Origin: Cherax quadricarinatus
Taxonomy: Eukaryota > Arthropoda > Malacostraca > Decapoda > Parastacidae
DNA length: 64,000 nt
Assembly: GCF_038502225.1 (NCBI RefSeq)
Contig: NC_091298.1
Span: forward strand, 29,102,295-29,166,294
Direction of reading: 5' to 3'
Position numbers and translations under genes: made by a program. This document shows, piece after piece, positions 1 to 12,730 of the stretch (position 1 is the first letter of the stretch; every line of letters starts with the position of its first letter). Under the pieces are notes generated by a model that was not told the DNA's origin, searched no databases, and saw only the letters and a list, made by a program, of their open reading frames with translations.

Positions 1-636
1 AGTCTAGGGGGTCAGAGACTACAAACCTCACTCAAGGAAAAAGATCTTGGGGTGAGTATAACACCAGGCACATCTCCTGAAGCGCACATCAACCAAATAA
101 CTGCTGCAGCATATGGGCGCCTAGCAAACCTCAGAACAGCATTCCGACATCTTAATAAGGAATCATTCAGGACCCTGTACACCGTGTATGTTAGGCCCAT
201 ATTGGAGTATGCGGCACCAGTTTGGAACCCACACCTAGCCAAGCACGTGAAGAAACTAGAGAAAGTGCAAAGGTTTGCAACAAGACTAGTCCCAGAGCTA
301 AGAGGTATGTCCTACGAGGAGAGGTTAAGGGAAATCAACCTGACGACACTGGAGGACAGGAGAGATAGGGGGGACATGATAACGACATACAAAATACTGA
401 GAGGAATTGACAAGGTGGACAAAGACAGGATGTTCCAGAGATTGGACACAGTAACAAGGGGACACAGTTGGAAGCTGAAGATACAGATGAATCACAGGGA
501 TGTTAGGAAGTATTTCTTCAGCCACAGAGTAGTCAGTAAGTGGAATAGTTTGGGAAGCGATGTAGTGGAGGCAGGATCCATACATAGCTTTAAGCAGAGG
601 TATGATAAAGCTCACGGCTCAGGGAGAGTGACCTAG
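1..636 (+). CDS. Family A LINE (A1): C-terminal part of ORF2, cut by window edge
   Basis: The reading frame is open from base 1 and stops at 634-636. It encodes the region downstream of the reverse transcriptase palm (thumb and C-terminal domain) of a CR1-like non-LTR retrotransposon ORF2. Landmarks are LKEKDLGVSI, LEYAAPVWNPHL, KLEKVQRFATRLVPELRG and RKYFFSHRVV, which are typical of the CR1/L2 C-terminus. No catalytic RT motif lies in this piece. It matches 7807-8443 almost base for base, so A1 and A4 derive from the same source copy. The upstream part, if present, lies outside the window. Family assignment comes from remembered CR1 motifs. Confidence 0.85.
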   Translation, partial: SLGGQRLQTSLKEKDLGVSITPGTSPEAHINQITAAAYGRLANLRTAFRHLNKESFRTLYTVYVRPILEYAAPVWNPHLAKHVKKLEKVQRFATRLVPELRGMSYEERLREINLTTLEDRRDRGDMITTYKILRGIDKVDKDRMFQRLDTVTRGHSWKLKIQMNHRDVRKYFFSHRVVSKWNSLGSDVVEAGSIHSFKQRYDKAHGSGRVT

Positions 637-713
637 TAGCGATCAGTGAAGAGGCGGGGCCAGGAGCTCGGACTCGACCCCCGCAACCTCAACTAGGTGA
701 GTACAACTAGGTG

Positions 714-715
<2 letters not shown>
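637..715 (+). mobile_element. Family A (A1) 3' UTR and 14-bp terminal repeats
   Basis: After the stop codon comes the short 3' UTR found in every family-A copy: a GGGGCCAGGAGCT block, a CTCGACCC block, then two 14-bp repeats of AACTAGGTGAGTAC. CR1-group elements characteristically end in short tandem repeats, which agrees with the coding evidence. Each repeat contains AGGTGAGT, an exact match to the eukaryotic 5' splice-site consensus. The terminal AC of the repeat runs directly into an (AC)n tract. Confidence 0.8.

Positions 716-803
<88 letters not shown>
716..803. repeat. (AC)n microsatellite between A1 and A2
   Basis: About 88 bp of AC dinucleotide with one interruption near 769. The 3' terminal repeat of A1 feeds into it and the truncated 5' end of A2 starts straight after it. 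The many cysteine/valine or threonine/histidine reading frames over it are repeat artefacts. Confidence 0.95.
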
Positions 804-805
<2 letters not shown>

Positions 806-1228
806 GGTTTGCAACAAGGTTAGTTCCAGAGCTAAGGGGAATGTCCTATGAAGAAAGAAATCGGCCTGACGACACTGGAGGACAGGAGGGTCAGGGGAGA
901 CATGATAACGACATATAAAATACTGCGTGGAATAGAGAAGGTGGACAAGGACAGGATGTTCCAGGGAGGGGACACAGAAACAAGAGGCCACAATTGGAAG
1001 TTGAAGACACAAATGAGTCAGAGAGATAGTAGGAAGTATTTCTTCAGTCATAGAGTTGTAAGGCAGTGGAATAGCCTAGAAAATGACGTAGTGGAGGCAG
1101 GAACCATACACAGTTTTAAGACGAGGTTTGATAAAGCTCATGGAGCGGGGAGAGAGAGGGCCTAGTAGCAACCGGTGAAGAGGCGGGGCCAGGAGCTAGG
1201 ACTCGACCCCTGCAACCACAAATAGGTG
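804..1228 (+). pseudogene. Family A LINE (A2): 5'-truncated ORF2 tail with frameshift
   Basis: This copy begins inside ORF2 at the codons for QRFATRLVPELRG and ends with the shared 3' UTR and AATAGGTGAGTAC. Compared with the other copies it lacks 8 bases near 853-857, between the motifs MSYEE and EIGLTTLED, which shifts the frame. The downstream part reads openly to a stop at 1163-1165. No catalytic residues are left. The 5' truncation falls exactly at the end of an (AC)n tract. Confidence 0.85.
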
Positions 1229-1240
1229 AGTACACACACA

Positions 1241-1312
<72 letters not shown>

Positions 1313-1418
1313 GTGCACACACACACACACAGACACACAGTCTCACACACACACAGACACACACACACATACACACACAGACACACACACACAGACACAC
1401 ACACACAGACACACACAG
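1229..1418. repeat. (AC)n-rich microsatellite between A2 and A3
   Basis: About 190 bp of AC-rich simple repeat with scattered G, T and AA interruptions. It joins the 3' end of A2 to the presumed 5' end of the long element A3. Confidence 0.9.
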
Positions 1419-2815
<1,397 letters not shown>

Positions 2816-3832
2816 ATGGGTTGCCAGAGAGCAACAAGAAAAACCAAGGGACAGGAGGAGGAAAATGCAAAGGAAGATTGGGCAGCAGAGCTCATAAAAA
2901 GGGATCATGAATGGGAAAAGAAACTAGAAGAACTTAGCATGAGAATGGAAGAGAGGATAGATATGGAAAGCAGGAAGTGGGAGGTGCATGTCAAAGCAGC
3001 AGAAGCTAGGATACAGAGTTTAGAAGAGGAATTGAAAAATCTGAAACAGCCTAAAGAACTAAAGAACATTTTGGGATTGACAACAGAGACTGCTACCTCA
3101 GCCACAAATAAGGGGACTGTAGGGAAAGAAGGGGCACAACTGCATGGAGATGCTCTATCAGAGGAGACTGTAGCAAATGAAAGAGCTAAGCTTTATGTGG
3201 AGGCCCTAACAGACAACAACAGAGCCCAAGGAAAGCCGAGAAGGGAAAATGACAGGCCAATGAGCCCAAGTACATTAGCCAGTGAAACTGATGAAAGGAA
3301 AGCTGCAGTGGAGGAAACCAAATTAAATGAGGGGATACACAGGGATATGCAGTGGGAGAATGAAAGGGTGATGTCAGTCTTTGTGTATGGGCTCCAGGAA
3401 GTCGAAGGGGAAACATATGAAGCAAGAAAACAAGGGGAAAAAAAAGCAATTGAAAGCATCATGAAAGCAATAGGAGAAGACGATATGACCCAGCTGGAAA
3501 ATTTTCGGAGAATAGGGGGGTTTGTGAAAAAAAGAACCCGACCAGTGAGAGTGACCTTCAAGGCAGAAGCGACTCGGACCAGGATCCTGCAGGAGAAAGC
3601 ACGATTAAGGGACATGACGGCATACAGGAGGGTGTATCTCGACCGCAACAGAACACAAGAAGAAAGGAAGAAACTGAGAGAGATGGTACAAAGGCGAAAG
3701 GAGGAAAGAGAGGGGATGGAGAAGACAGACAGGAGATCCCAGACCCAGGAAGAAGATCAAATACAGCCTCCCTCACAACTTTCTATAGAAGCCTCCCAAC
3801 CAGGTCAACCCCAGTGCAACCAAACACTCTAA
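2816..3832 (+). CDS. Family A ORF1 protein (A3), coiled coil plus RRM-like RNA-binding protein
   Basis: A complete 338-aa ORF starting MGCQRATRK. Residues about 20-83 are rich in E, K and L in heptad spacing (EWEKKLEELSMRMEERI, then ARIQSLEEELKNLK), a coiled coil expected to oligomerise the protein. Residues about 185-265 ([10 protein letters not shown] through RPVRVTFK) resemble the RRM-like domain of L1-type ORF1 proteins, and [12 protein letters not shown] to about residue 300 resembles their C-terminal domain. Such proteins coat the element RNA and act as chaperone. The ATG is shared with A9 at 56099. The stop lies 19 bases inside the start of ORF2. No zinc knuckle is visible. Confidence 0.8.
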   Translation: MGCQRATRKTKGQEEENAKEDWAAELIKRDHEWEKKLEELSMRMEERIDMESRKWEVHVKAAEARIQSLEEELKNLKQPKELKNILGLTTETATSATNKGTVGKEGAQLHGDALSEETVANERAKLYVEALTDNNRAQGKPRRENDRPMSPSTLASETDERKAAVEETKLNEGIHRDMQWENERVMSVFVYGLQEVEGETYEARKQGEKKAIESIMKAIGEDDMTQLENFRRIGGFVKKRTRPVRVTFKAEATRTRILQEKARLRDMTAYRRVYLDRNRTQEERKKLREMVQRRKEEREGMEKTDRRSQTQEEDQIQPPSQLSIEASQPGQPQCNQTL

Positions 3833-6829
3833 ATCAAAACACCCATGCCACATCCAATGCCCCCACCCACTACATTACAAACTTCACCCCCACAGCAACA
3901 ACCCATAGTTCCTTACCAGGTCTCCCACTTCCCCAACCCAAATATACTTCCCAGACCACAGTCTTAGAAAAGAAGTTGAAGGTGTGGTATACAAATGCAG
4001 ATGGAATAACAAACAAGTATGAGGAGTGGCACGAAAGAATCAAAGAGACATCCCCAGACATAATAGCACTCACAGAAACAAAACTCACCAGAATAATAAC
4101 AGATTCAATCTTTCCATCCGGATATCAAATCTTCAGGAAAGACAGAGGGAGGAGAGGGGGAGGAGGAGTTGCACTGCTCATTAAAAACCAGTGGGGTTTT
4201 GAGAAAATGGAAGGAATGGATGGCATGGGCGAAAGGGACTACTTAGTAGGAACAATCCAATCTGAGGGACATAAGGTGATAATTGCAGTAATGTACAACC
4301 CACCACAGAACTGCAGGAGGCCAAGAGAAGAATACGATGAGAGCAACAGAGCAATGATCAACACACTAGCCGAGGTGGCCAGGAGAGCACACATGGGGGG
4401 AGCAAAGTTACTAGTTATGGGTGATTTCAATCACAAGGAGATTGACTGGGAAAACCTGGAGCCCCATGGGGGTCCCGAAACATGGAGAGCCAAGATGATG
4501 GATGTGGTACTGGAGAACCTCATGCATCAACATGTTAGAGACACTACCAGAGAGAGAGAGGAGAGGATGAACCAGCAAGGTTGGACCTTGTATTCACCAT
4601 GAGTAGTTCGGACATCGAGGGTATCATGTATGAAAGGCCCCTGGGAGCTAGTGATCATGTGGTTCTGTGCTTCGACTACATAGTTGAGCTCCAAGTGGAG
4701 AGAGTAGCAGGAATAGGCTGGGAAAAACCAAACTACAAAAGGGGGAACTACTCAGGCATGAGGAACTTCCTTCAAGACATTCAGTGGGAGAGGGAACTGA
4801 CAGGAAAACCAGTACAAGAAATGACGGACTATGTAGCAACAAAATGCAAGGAGGCAGAGGAGAGGTTTGTTCCAAAGGGAAACAGAAAAATGGGAAGAAC
4901 AGAACGAGTCCTTGGTTCACCCAAAGGTGTAGGGAGGCAAAAACTAGGTGTACTAGAGAATGGAAAAGGTACAGAAGACAGAGAACTCAGGAAAATAAAG
5001 AAATCAGCCGAAGAGCTAGAAACGAATATGCACAGATAAGAAGGGAGGCTCAGAGACAATATGAAAATGACATAGCATCAAAAGTAAAGACTGACCCGAA
5101 GCTGTTGTACAGCCACATCAGGAGGAAAACAACAGTCAAGGACCAGGTAATCAGACTGAGGAAGGGTGATGGGGAATTCACAAGAAACGACCGAGAGGTA
5201 TGTCAGGAGCTCAACACAAGATTTAAAGAGGTATTTACAGTGGAAACCAGTAGGACTCCAAGAAATCAGAACAGGGGGGCACACCAGCAAGTGCTGGATG
5301 AGGTACATGTAACCAAGGAGGAGGTGAAGAAGCTGCTATGCGAACTTGACACCTCAAAGGCGGTGGGACCAGACAACATCTCTCCATGGGTCCTTAAAGA
5401 GGGAGCAGAGATATTGTGTGAGCCATTAACAAAGATCTTCAACACATCATTTGAAACTGGGCAACTCCCTGAGGTATGGAAAATGGCAAATGTAGTCCCA
5501 ATTTTTAAAAAGGGAGACAGACATGAGGCACTAAACTACAGACCTGTATCACTAACGTGTATAGTATGCAAGGTCATGGAGAAGATCATCAGGAGGAGAG
5601 TGGTGGGGCACCTGGAAAGAAACAAGTGTATAATTGACAACCAGCACGGTTTCAGGGAAGGAAAATCCTGTGTCACAAACCTACTAGAGTTTTATGACAA
5701 GGTGACAGAAGTAAGACAAGAGAGAGAGGGGTGGATCGACTGCGTATTTTTGGACTGCAAGAAGGCCTTCGACACAGTTCCTCACAAGAGGTTACTGCTA
5801 AAGCTAGAGGACCAGGCACACATAACAGGAAAGGCACTGCAATGGATCAGAGAATATCTGACAGGGAGGCAACAACGAGTCATGGTACGCGACGAGGTGT
5901 CAGAGTGGGCGCCTGTGACAAGCGGGGTTCCACAGGGGTCAGTCCTAGGACCTGTGCTGTTCTTGGTATACGTGAACGACATAACGGAAGGGATAGACTC
6001 AGAAGTGTCCTTGTTTGCAGACGATGTGAAGTTAATGAGAAGAATCGAATCGGACGAGGATCAGGCAGGACTACAAAGAGACCTGGACAGGCTACAAGCC
6101 TGGTCCAGCAACTGGCTCCTTGAATTTAACCCTGCCAAATGCAAAGTCATGAAGATTGGGGAAGGGCAAAGAAGACCGCAGACACAATATAGTTTAGATG
6201 GCCAAAGACTGCAAACCTCACTCAAGGAAAAAGATCTGGGGGTGAGTATAACACCGAGCATATCTCCTGAGGCGCACATCAATCAGATAACTGCTGCAGC
6301 ATACGGGCGCCTGGCAAACCTACGGATAGCGTTCCGATACCTCAGTAAGGATTCGTTTAAGACTCTGTACACCATCTACGTCAGGCCCATACTGGAGTAT
6401 GCAGCACCAGTTTGGAATCCACACCTAGTCAAGCACGTCAGGAAATTAGAGAAAGTGCAAAGGTTTGCAACAAGACTAGTCCCAGAGCTACGGGGATTGT
6501 CCTATGAAGAAAGGTTGAGGGAAATCGGCCTGACGACACTGGAGGCCAGGAGGGTCAGGGGAGACATGATAACGACATATAAAATACTGCGCGGAATAGA
6601 CGAGGTGGACAAAGACGGGATGTTCCAGAGATGGGACACAGACACAAGAGGTCACAATTGGAAGTTGAAGACTCAGATGAATCAAAGGGATGTTAGGAAG
6701 TATTTCTTCAGTCATAGAGTAGTCATGCCATGGAATAGCCTAGAAAGTGATGTGGTGGAGGCAGGAACCATACATAGTTTTAAGGCGAGGTATGATAGAG
6801 CTCATGGAGCAGGGAGAGAGAGGACCTAG
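3814..6829 (+). pseudogene. Family A ORF2 (A3): AP endonuclease-reverse transcriptase, two frameshifts
   Basis: ORF2 overlaps ORF1 in the -1 frame. No ATG precedes the endonuclease domain; the frame opens at a GTG (3814). Endonuclease landmarks are VWYTNADGI, LTETKL (about 4072), GDFNHKEID (about 4421) and SDHVVL (about 4650). RT landmarks are LNYRPVSLTC, DCKKAFDTVPHKR (about 5755), GVPQGSVLGPV (about 5927) and FADDVK (about 6014). Two lesions break it: two extra bases in an AG run near 4560, and one missing base near 4887, both seen by comparison with A9. All catalytic motifs remain. The tail RKYFFSHRVV and the final stop at 6827-6829 match the other copies. Confidence 0.85.
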
Positions 6830-6906
6830 TAGCAATCAGCGAAGAGGCGGGGCCAGGAGCTGTGAATCGACTCCTGCAACCACAAATAGGTGAGTACAAA
6901 TAGGTG

Positions 6907-6909
<3 letters not shown>
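6830..6909 (+). mobile_element. A3 3' UTR and terminal repeats
   Basis: Carries the GGGGCCAGGAGCT and CGACTCCTGC blocks followed by two AATAGGTGAGTAC repeats, as in the other copies, and then enters (AC)n. Confidence 0.8.
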
Positions 6910-6949
<40 letters not shown>

Positions 6950-7008
6950 GGCCAGGAGCTTGGACCCGACCCCTGCAACCTCAACTAGGTGAGTACACAC
7001 ACACGCAC

Positions 7009-7082
<74 letters not shown>
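6910..7082. repeat. (AC)n tracts flanking a 3'-end micro-fragment
   Basis: Two AC tracts (6910-6948 and about 6994-7082) enclose a copy of only the last 46 bases or so of family A (6949-6994, from GGGGCCAGGAGCT to AGGTGAGTAC). The micro-fragment starts and ends at AC, like the larger copies. Confidence 0.85.
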
Positions 7083-7084
<2 letters not shown>

Positions 7085-8444
7085 GCCTGAGGCATGGAAG
7101 ACAGCAAATGTAGTCCCAATCTTTAAAAAAGGAGACAGACATGAAGCATTAAACTACAGACCAGTGTCACTGACATGTATAGTATGCAAAATCATGGAGA
7201 AGATTATCAGGAGAAGAGTGGTGGAACACCTAGAAAGGAATGATCTCATCAACAGCAGCCAACATGGTTTCAGGGACGGGAAATCCTGTGTCACAAACCT
7301 ACTGGAGTTCTATGACATGGTGACAGCAGTAAGACAAGAGAGAGAGGGGTGGGTGGATTGCATTTTCTTGGACTGCAAGAAGGCGTTTGACACAGTTCCT
7401 CACAAGAGATTGGTGCAAAAACTGGAGGACCGAGCAGGGATAACAGGGAAGGCACTACAATGGATCAGGGAATACTTGTCAGGAAGACAGCAGCGAGTCA
7501 TGGTACGTGGCGAGGTGTCAGAGTGGGCACCTGTGACCAGCGGGGTCCCGCAGGGGTCAGTCCTAGGACCAGTGTTGTTTCTGGTATTTGTGAACGACAT
7601 GACGGAAGGAATAGACTCTGAGGTGTCCCTGTTTGCAGATGACGTGAAGTTGATGAGAAGAATTCACTCGATCGAAGACCAGGCAGAACTACAAAGGGAT
7701 CTGGACAGGCTGCAGACCTGGTCCAGCAATTGGCTCCTGGAGTTCAATCCCACCAAGTGTAAAGTCATGAAGATTGGGGAAGGGCAAAGAAGGCCGCAGA
7801 CGGAGTACAGTCTAGGGGGTCAGAGACTACAAACCTCACTCAAGGAAAAAGATCTTGGGGTGAGTATAACACCAGGCACATCTCCTGAAGCGCACATCAA
7901 CCAAATAACTGCTGCAGCATATGGGCGCCTAGCAAACCTCAGAACAGCATTCCGACATCTTAATAAGGAATCATTCAGGACCCTGTACACCGTGTACGTT
8001 AGGCCCATATTGGAGTATGCGGCACCAGTTTGGAACCCACACCTAGCCAAGCACGTGAAGAAACTAGAGAAAGTGCAAAGGTTTGCAACAAGACTAGTCC
8101 CAGAGCTAAGAGGTATGTCCTACGAGGAGAGGTTAAGGGAAATCAACCTGACGACACTGGAGGACAGGAGAGATAGGGGGGACATGATAACGACATACAA
8201 AATACTGAGAGGAATTGACAAGGTGGACAAAGACAGGATGTTCCAGAGATTGGACACAGTAACAAGGGGACACAGTTGGAAGCTGAAGACACAGATGAAT
8301 CACAGGGATGTTAGGAAGTATTTCTTCAGCCACAGAGTAGTCAGTAAGTGGAATAGTTTGGGAAGCGATGTAGTGGAGGCAGGATCCATACATAGCTTTA
8401 AGCAGAGGTATGATAAAGCTCACGGCTCAGGGAGAGTGACCTAG
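7083..8444 (+). CDS. Family A LINE (A4): reverse transcriptase and C-terminal domain, 5'-truncated but open
   Basis: A 453-aa open frame beginning at the first base after an (AC)n tract. It starts within the RT fingers (WKTANVVPIFKKGDR) and holds QHGFRDGKSC, DCKKAFDTVPHKR, GVPQGSVLGPV (about 7543) and FADDVK (about 7634), so both palm aspartates of the FADD motif are present. The endonuclease, the first RT motifs and ORF1 are missing. The Met at 7083 arises by chance at the junction. There is no frameshift or stop, unlike most neighbouring copies, and the last 640 bases are nearly identical to A1, so this is a young insertion. It cannot transpose alone. Confidence 0.85.
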
Positions 8445-8510
8445 TAGCGATCAGTGAAGAGGCGGGGCCAGGAGCTCGGACTCGACCCCCGCAACCTCAA
8501 CTAGGTGAGT
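8445..8510 (+). mobile_element. A4 3' UTR
   Basis: The standard family-A 3' UTR with one CTAGGTGAGTAC unit, then (AC)n. It matches the A1 3' UTR except that A1 has two terminal units. Confidence 0.8.
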
Positions 8511-8763
8511 ACACACACACACAAAATGGTAACTAACACACACAGCAGAGGTATGATAAAACTCACTGTTCAGGGAGAGTGACCTAGTAGCGACCAGTGA
8601 AGAGACGGGGCCAGGAGCTAGGACTCGACCCCTGCAACCTCAAATAGGTGAGTACAGCTAGGTGAGGTGAGTACACACACACACACGCACACACACACAT
8701 ACACGCATGCATATACAACAGGCCTAGTGTCTAATAGACATGTGCCTAGGACAAAATGGTAAC

Positions 8764-8816
<53 letters not shown>

Positions 8817-8887
8817 AGCTTGGACTCGACCCCTGCAACCTCAACTAGGTGAGTACGTACACACAAACACACACACACACACACACA
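8511..8887. repeat. AC microsatellites holding two family-A micro-fragments
   Basis: AC tracts at about 8511-8524, 8672-8704, 8768-8815 and 8857-8887. Between them are a fragment of about 130 bases (8543-8671, last ORF2 codons from AGCAGAGGTATGAT plus 3' UTR) and one of about 42 bases (8815-8856, 3' UTR only). A TGGTAACTAACACAC block occurs twice (8527 and 8756), so part of this stretch has been duplicated. Confidence 0.8.
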
Positions 8888-9541
8888 GACAGGTCCGAAG
8901 ACAATGAAGGTATGCTATATGCAGAGATTCTAACATCCAACTGCAGTAGCAAGGGACAGCTGGTCATGAAAGACAGTTCACTGAGAATAGAAGTTCCAGA
9001 TATGACAGGGACTGAAGGCAAGAACATGTCAATGGAAGGAAATAAAATGCCTCAGAGGAAGCAGATGGAGACTCAGTGGGAGGAGGAAAGGGCGAGGTCA
9101 GTTTTTGTGTACGGACTCCAAGAAGCCAAGGGGGACAACTTTGAAGAAATAAAACAGGAGGAGAAAAAAATGATTGAAGGCATCATGAAAACAATAGGTG
9201 AGGCCGATATGACCCAGGTGACAAATTTTCAGAGAATTGGGTGGTTTGCGAGTGGAAGGATACGGCCTGTCAAAGTAATTTTCAAGGAAGAATCAGTTCG
9301 AACCAGGATTCTGCAAGAGAAAGCAAGACTGAGGGACAAACAGGGGTACCAGAGAGTATACCTCGACCGCGACAGAACACAAGACGAAAGGACTACACTG
9401 AAAGAGAGGGTACAGAGACGCAAGGAGGAACGAGAGGCAATGATGAAGATGAGCAGGACCCAGACACAGGAGGAAGGGCAAACACACCCCACAGAATCTC
9501 CCACCAAAAGACTCCAACCACGACATTCCCAACGCAACTGA
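8888..9541 (+). CDS. Family A ORF1 (A5), N-terminally truncated
   Basis: Open frame from the insertion junction to the stop at 9539-9541. It lacks the N-terminal coiled coil but keeps the RRM-like part ([20 protein letters not shown], then [10 protein letters not shown]) and the C-terminal domain ([20 protein letters not shown]). Apparent start codons in the AC tract upstream are chance. In the complete protein this region binds the element RNA; without the coiled coil this fragment would not trimerise normally (inference). Confidence 0.7.
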   Translation, partial: DRSEDNEGMLYAEILTSNCSSKGQLVMKDSSLRIEVPDMTGTEGKNMSMEGNKMPQRKQMETQWEEERARSVFVYGLQEAKGDNFEEIKQEEKKMIEGIMKTIGEADMTQVTNFQRIGWFASGRIRPVKVIFKEESVRTRILQEKARLRDKQGYQRVYLDRDRTQDERTTLKERVQRRKEEREAMMKMSRTQTQEEGQTHPTESPTKRLQPRHSQRN

Positions 9542-12500
9542 GCAACCTATACTACAACCCACTCACTGTTCCCTCTGCCACCAATCCCCATATCACAAAC
9601 CTCACCCCAACAGCTGTCCCTTATGGGCATTCTGACCCCACCCCCATCATCACAAACCCCACCTACACCACAGCCCCATATAGGCCCCCACCAAGGCTCT
9701 TGCTCCCCCAACCCCAATATTCTTGCATGACCACAATGATAGAAAAGAAACTGAAAGTTTGGTACACAAACGCGGATGGAATAACGAATAAACATGAGGA
9801 GTGGAACGAAAGAATCAGTGAAAAATCCCCAGACATCATAGCAGTCACAGAAACAAAACTCGCTGAGACAATAACAGACACAATCTTCCCAATGGTATAT
9901 CAGATCCTGAGGAAAGATAGAAGGAGTAGAGGGGGAGGAGGGGTTGCACTGCTCATAAAACACCGATGGGGATTTGAGGAAATGGAAGGCATGGACATGA
10001 TTGGAGAAAGAGACTACATTGTAGGTACAATTCAGTCCGGAGAACATAAAGTAGTCATTGGAGTGATGTATAACCCACCACAGAACTGCAGGAGGCCAAG
10101 AGAGGAGTACGAAGAAAACAACAGGGTGATGGTGGACACACTGGCTGAGGTGGCAAGAAGAGCTCACTCGAGCAGAGCAAAGTTACTGGTAATGGGCGAT
10201 TTCAACCACAGGGAGATCGACTGGGAAAACCTGGAGCCACATGGGGGTCCCGAAACATGGAGAGCCAAGATGATGGATGTGGTACTTGAAAACCTCATGC
10301 ATCAACATGTCAGGGACACAACCAGAGAGAGAGGGGAGGATGAGCCAGCAAGACTGGATCTTGTGTTCACCCTGAGCAGTTCAGACATTGAGGACATCAC
10401 TTACGAGAGGCCCCTTGGAGCTAGCGATCATGTGGTTCTGAGTTTTGATTATATAGTAGAGTTACAAGTGGAGTAGGTAACAGGAACTGAAGGGGTCAGG
10501 CCAAACTATAAAAGGGGGGACTACACAGGTATGAGAAACTTCCTGCAGGAGGTTCAGTGGGACAGAGAAATGGTAGGAAAATCAGTAAACGAGATGATGG
10601 AATATGTGGCAAGAAAGCGCAAGGAGGCAGAGGAAAGTTTTGTTCCCAAGGGAAACAGAAATAATAGGAAGACCAAAACGAGTCCTTGGTTTACCCGAAG
10701 GTGTAGGGAGGCAAAAACTAAGTGCAACAGAGAATGGAAAAGGTACAGGAGGCATAGGACCCAGGAAAACAAGGAGATTAGTAGAAGAGCCAGAAACGAG
10801 TATGCACAGATAAGGAGGGAGGCCCAGCGACAGTATGAAAACGACATAGCATCGAAAGTCAAATCTGACCCGAAACTGCTGTATAGCCACATTAGGAGGA
10901 AGACAACCGTCAAGGACCAGGTGATAAGGCTGAGGAAAGAAGGTGGAGAACTCACAAGAAACGATCAAGAGCTATGTGAGGAACTCAACACGAGATTTAA
11001 GGAAGTATTTACAGTAGAGACAGGAAGGACTCTGGGGGGACAGACCAGATGGGGACACCAGCAAGGAATACACCAACAAGTGTTGGACGACATACATACA
11101 GATGAGGAGGAGGTGAAGAAACTGCTAAGGGACATCGATACCTCAAAGGCAATGGGACCGGACAACATCTCCCCGTGGGTCCTTAGAGAGGGAGCAGATA
11201 TGTTGTGCGTGCCACTTACCACAATCTCCAACACGTCCCTGGAAACTGGGCAACTACCTGAGGTATGGAAGACGGCAAATGTAGTTCCCATTTTTAAAAA
11301 AGGAGACAGAAAAGAGGCACTAAACTATAGACCTGTGTCATTGACATGTATAGTATGCAAAATTATGGAGAAGATTATCAGGAGGAGAGTGGTGGAGCAC
11401 CTGGAACGGAACAAGAGTATAAACGCCAACTAGCATGGATTCATGGAAGGAAAATCCTGTGTCACAAACCTTCTGGAGTTTTATGATAAAATAACAGAAG
11501 TAAGACACGAGAGAGAGGGGTGGGTTGATTGCATCTTCTTGGACTGCAAGAAGGCCTTTGACACAGTTCCTCACAAGAGATTAGTGCAGAAGCTAGAGGA
11601 TCAGGCTCATATAACAGGAAGGGCACTGCAATGGATCAGAGAATACCTGACAGGGAGACAACAACGAGTCATGGTACGTAATGATGTATCACAGTGGGCA
11701 CCTGTGACGAGCGGAGTCCCACAGGGGTCGGTCCTAGGACCAGTGCTATTTTTGGTATATGTGAACGACATGATGGAAGGGTTAGACTCAGTAGTGTCCC
11801 TGTTTGCAGATGATGTGAAGTTAATGAGGAGAATTAAATCTGATGAGGACCAGGCAGGACTTCAAAGAGACCTGGACAGACTGGACACCTGGTCCAGCAA
11901 ATGGCTTCTCGAATTTAATCCTGCCAAATGCAAAGTCATGAAGATAGGGGAAGGGCACAGAAGACCACAGACCGAGTATAGGCTAGGTGGCCAAAGACTG
12001 CAAACCTCACTCAAGGAGAAAGATCTTGGGGTGAGTATAACACCGAGCATGTCTCCGGAAGCACACGTCAACCAGATAACTGCTGCAGCATATGGACGCC
12101 TGGCAAACCTGAGAACAGCGTTCAGATACCTTAATAAGAAATCGTTCAAGACACTATACACCGTGTACGTCAGGCCCATACTGGAGTATGCAGCACCTGT
12201 TTGGAACCCGCACTTGATAAAGCACGTCAAGAAACTAGAGAAAGTGCAAAGGTTTGCGACAATATTAGTTACAGAGCTAAGGGGAATGTCTTATGAAGAA
12301 AGGTTAAGGGAAATCGGCCTGACGATACTAGAGGACAGGAGGGTCAGGGGAGACATGATAACGACATATAAAATACTGCGCGGAATAGACAAGGTGGACA
12401 AAGACAGGATGTTCCAGGGAGGGGACACAGAAACAAGAGGTCACAGTTGGAAGTTGTAGACACAGATGAGTCAGAGAGTTATTAGGAAGTATTTTTTCAT

Positions 12501-12609
12501 TCATAGAGTTGTAAGGCAGTGGAATAGCCTAGAAAGTGATGTCTTAAAACATAGTTTTAAGACGAGGTTTGATAAAGCTCATGGAGCGGGGAGAGAGAGG
12601 GCCCAGTAG
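9542..12609 (+). pseudogene. Family A ORF2 (A5): endonuclease-reverse transcriptase with three premature stops
   Basis: A single frame runs from the ORF1 stop to the TAG at 12607-12609. The first in-frame ATG is at 9727 (MTTMIEKKLKVWYTNADGI), just before the endonuclease domain. Three in-frame stops break it: TAG near 10474 (A8 has Lys), TAG near 11432 (A8 has Gln) and TAG near 12457 (others have Lys). Catalytic motifs LTETKL, GDFNHREID, GVPQGSVLGP and FADDVK survive. About 12 bases are missing near 12545, removing part of the VVEAGTIHSF motif. No frameshifts were seen, so decay has been by point mutation. Confidence 0.85.
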
Positions 12610-12730
12610 CAACCGGTGAAGAAGCGGAGCCAGGAGGTAAGACTCGACCTCTGCAACCACAAATAGGTGAGTACAAATAGGTGAGTACACAAACACACAC
12701 ACACACACACACATACACACACACACACAC
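12610..12730. repeat. A5 3' UTR, terminal repeats and (AC)n
   Basis: The family-A 3' UTR with two AATAGGTGAGTAC units (to about 12688), then an AC tract of about 42 bases that ends where A6 starts. Confidence 0.8.

Larger units (their letters stand above)
8888..12688 (+). mobile_element. Family A LINE copy A5, truncated in ORF1
   Basis: Starts directly after AC at GACAGGTCCGAAG, which corresponds to 35367 in the full-length copy A8. It runs through the rest of ORF1, ORF2 and the 3' UTR to AATAGGTGAGTAC. Along its length it is very close to A8, so A5 and A8 form a subfamily separate from A3/A9. Confidence 0.85.

Noticed and set aside
4829..4920. Minus-strand Ser/Leu/Pro-rich frames across all family-A ORF2 copies
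   Set aside because: They mirror the conserved plus-strand ORF2 and occur in each copy only because that copy is homologous.
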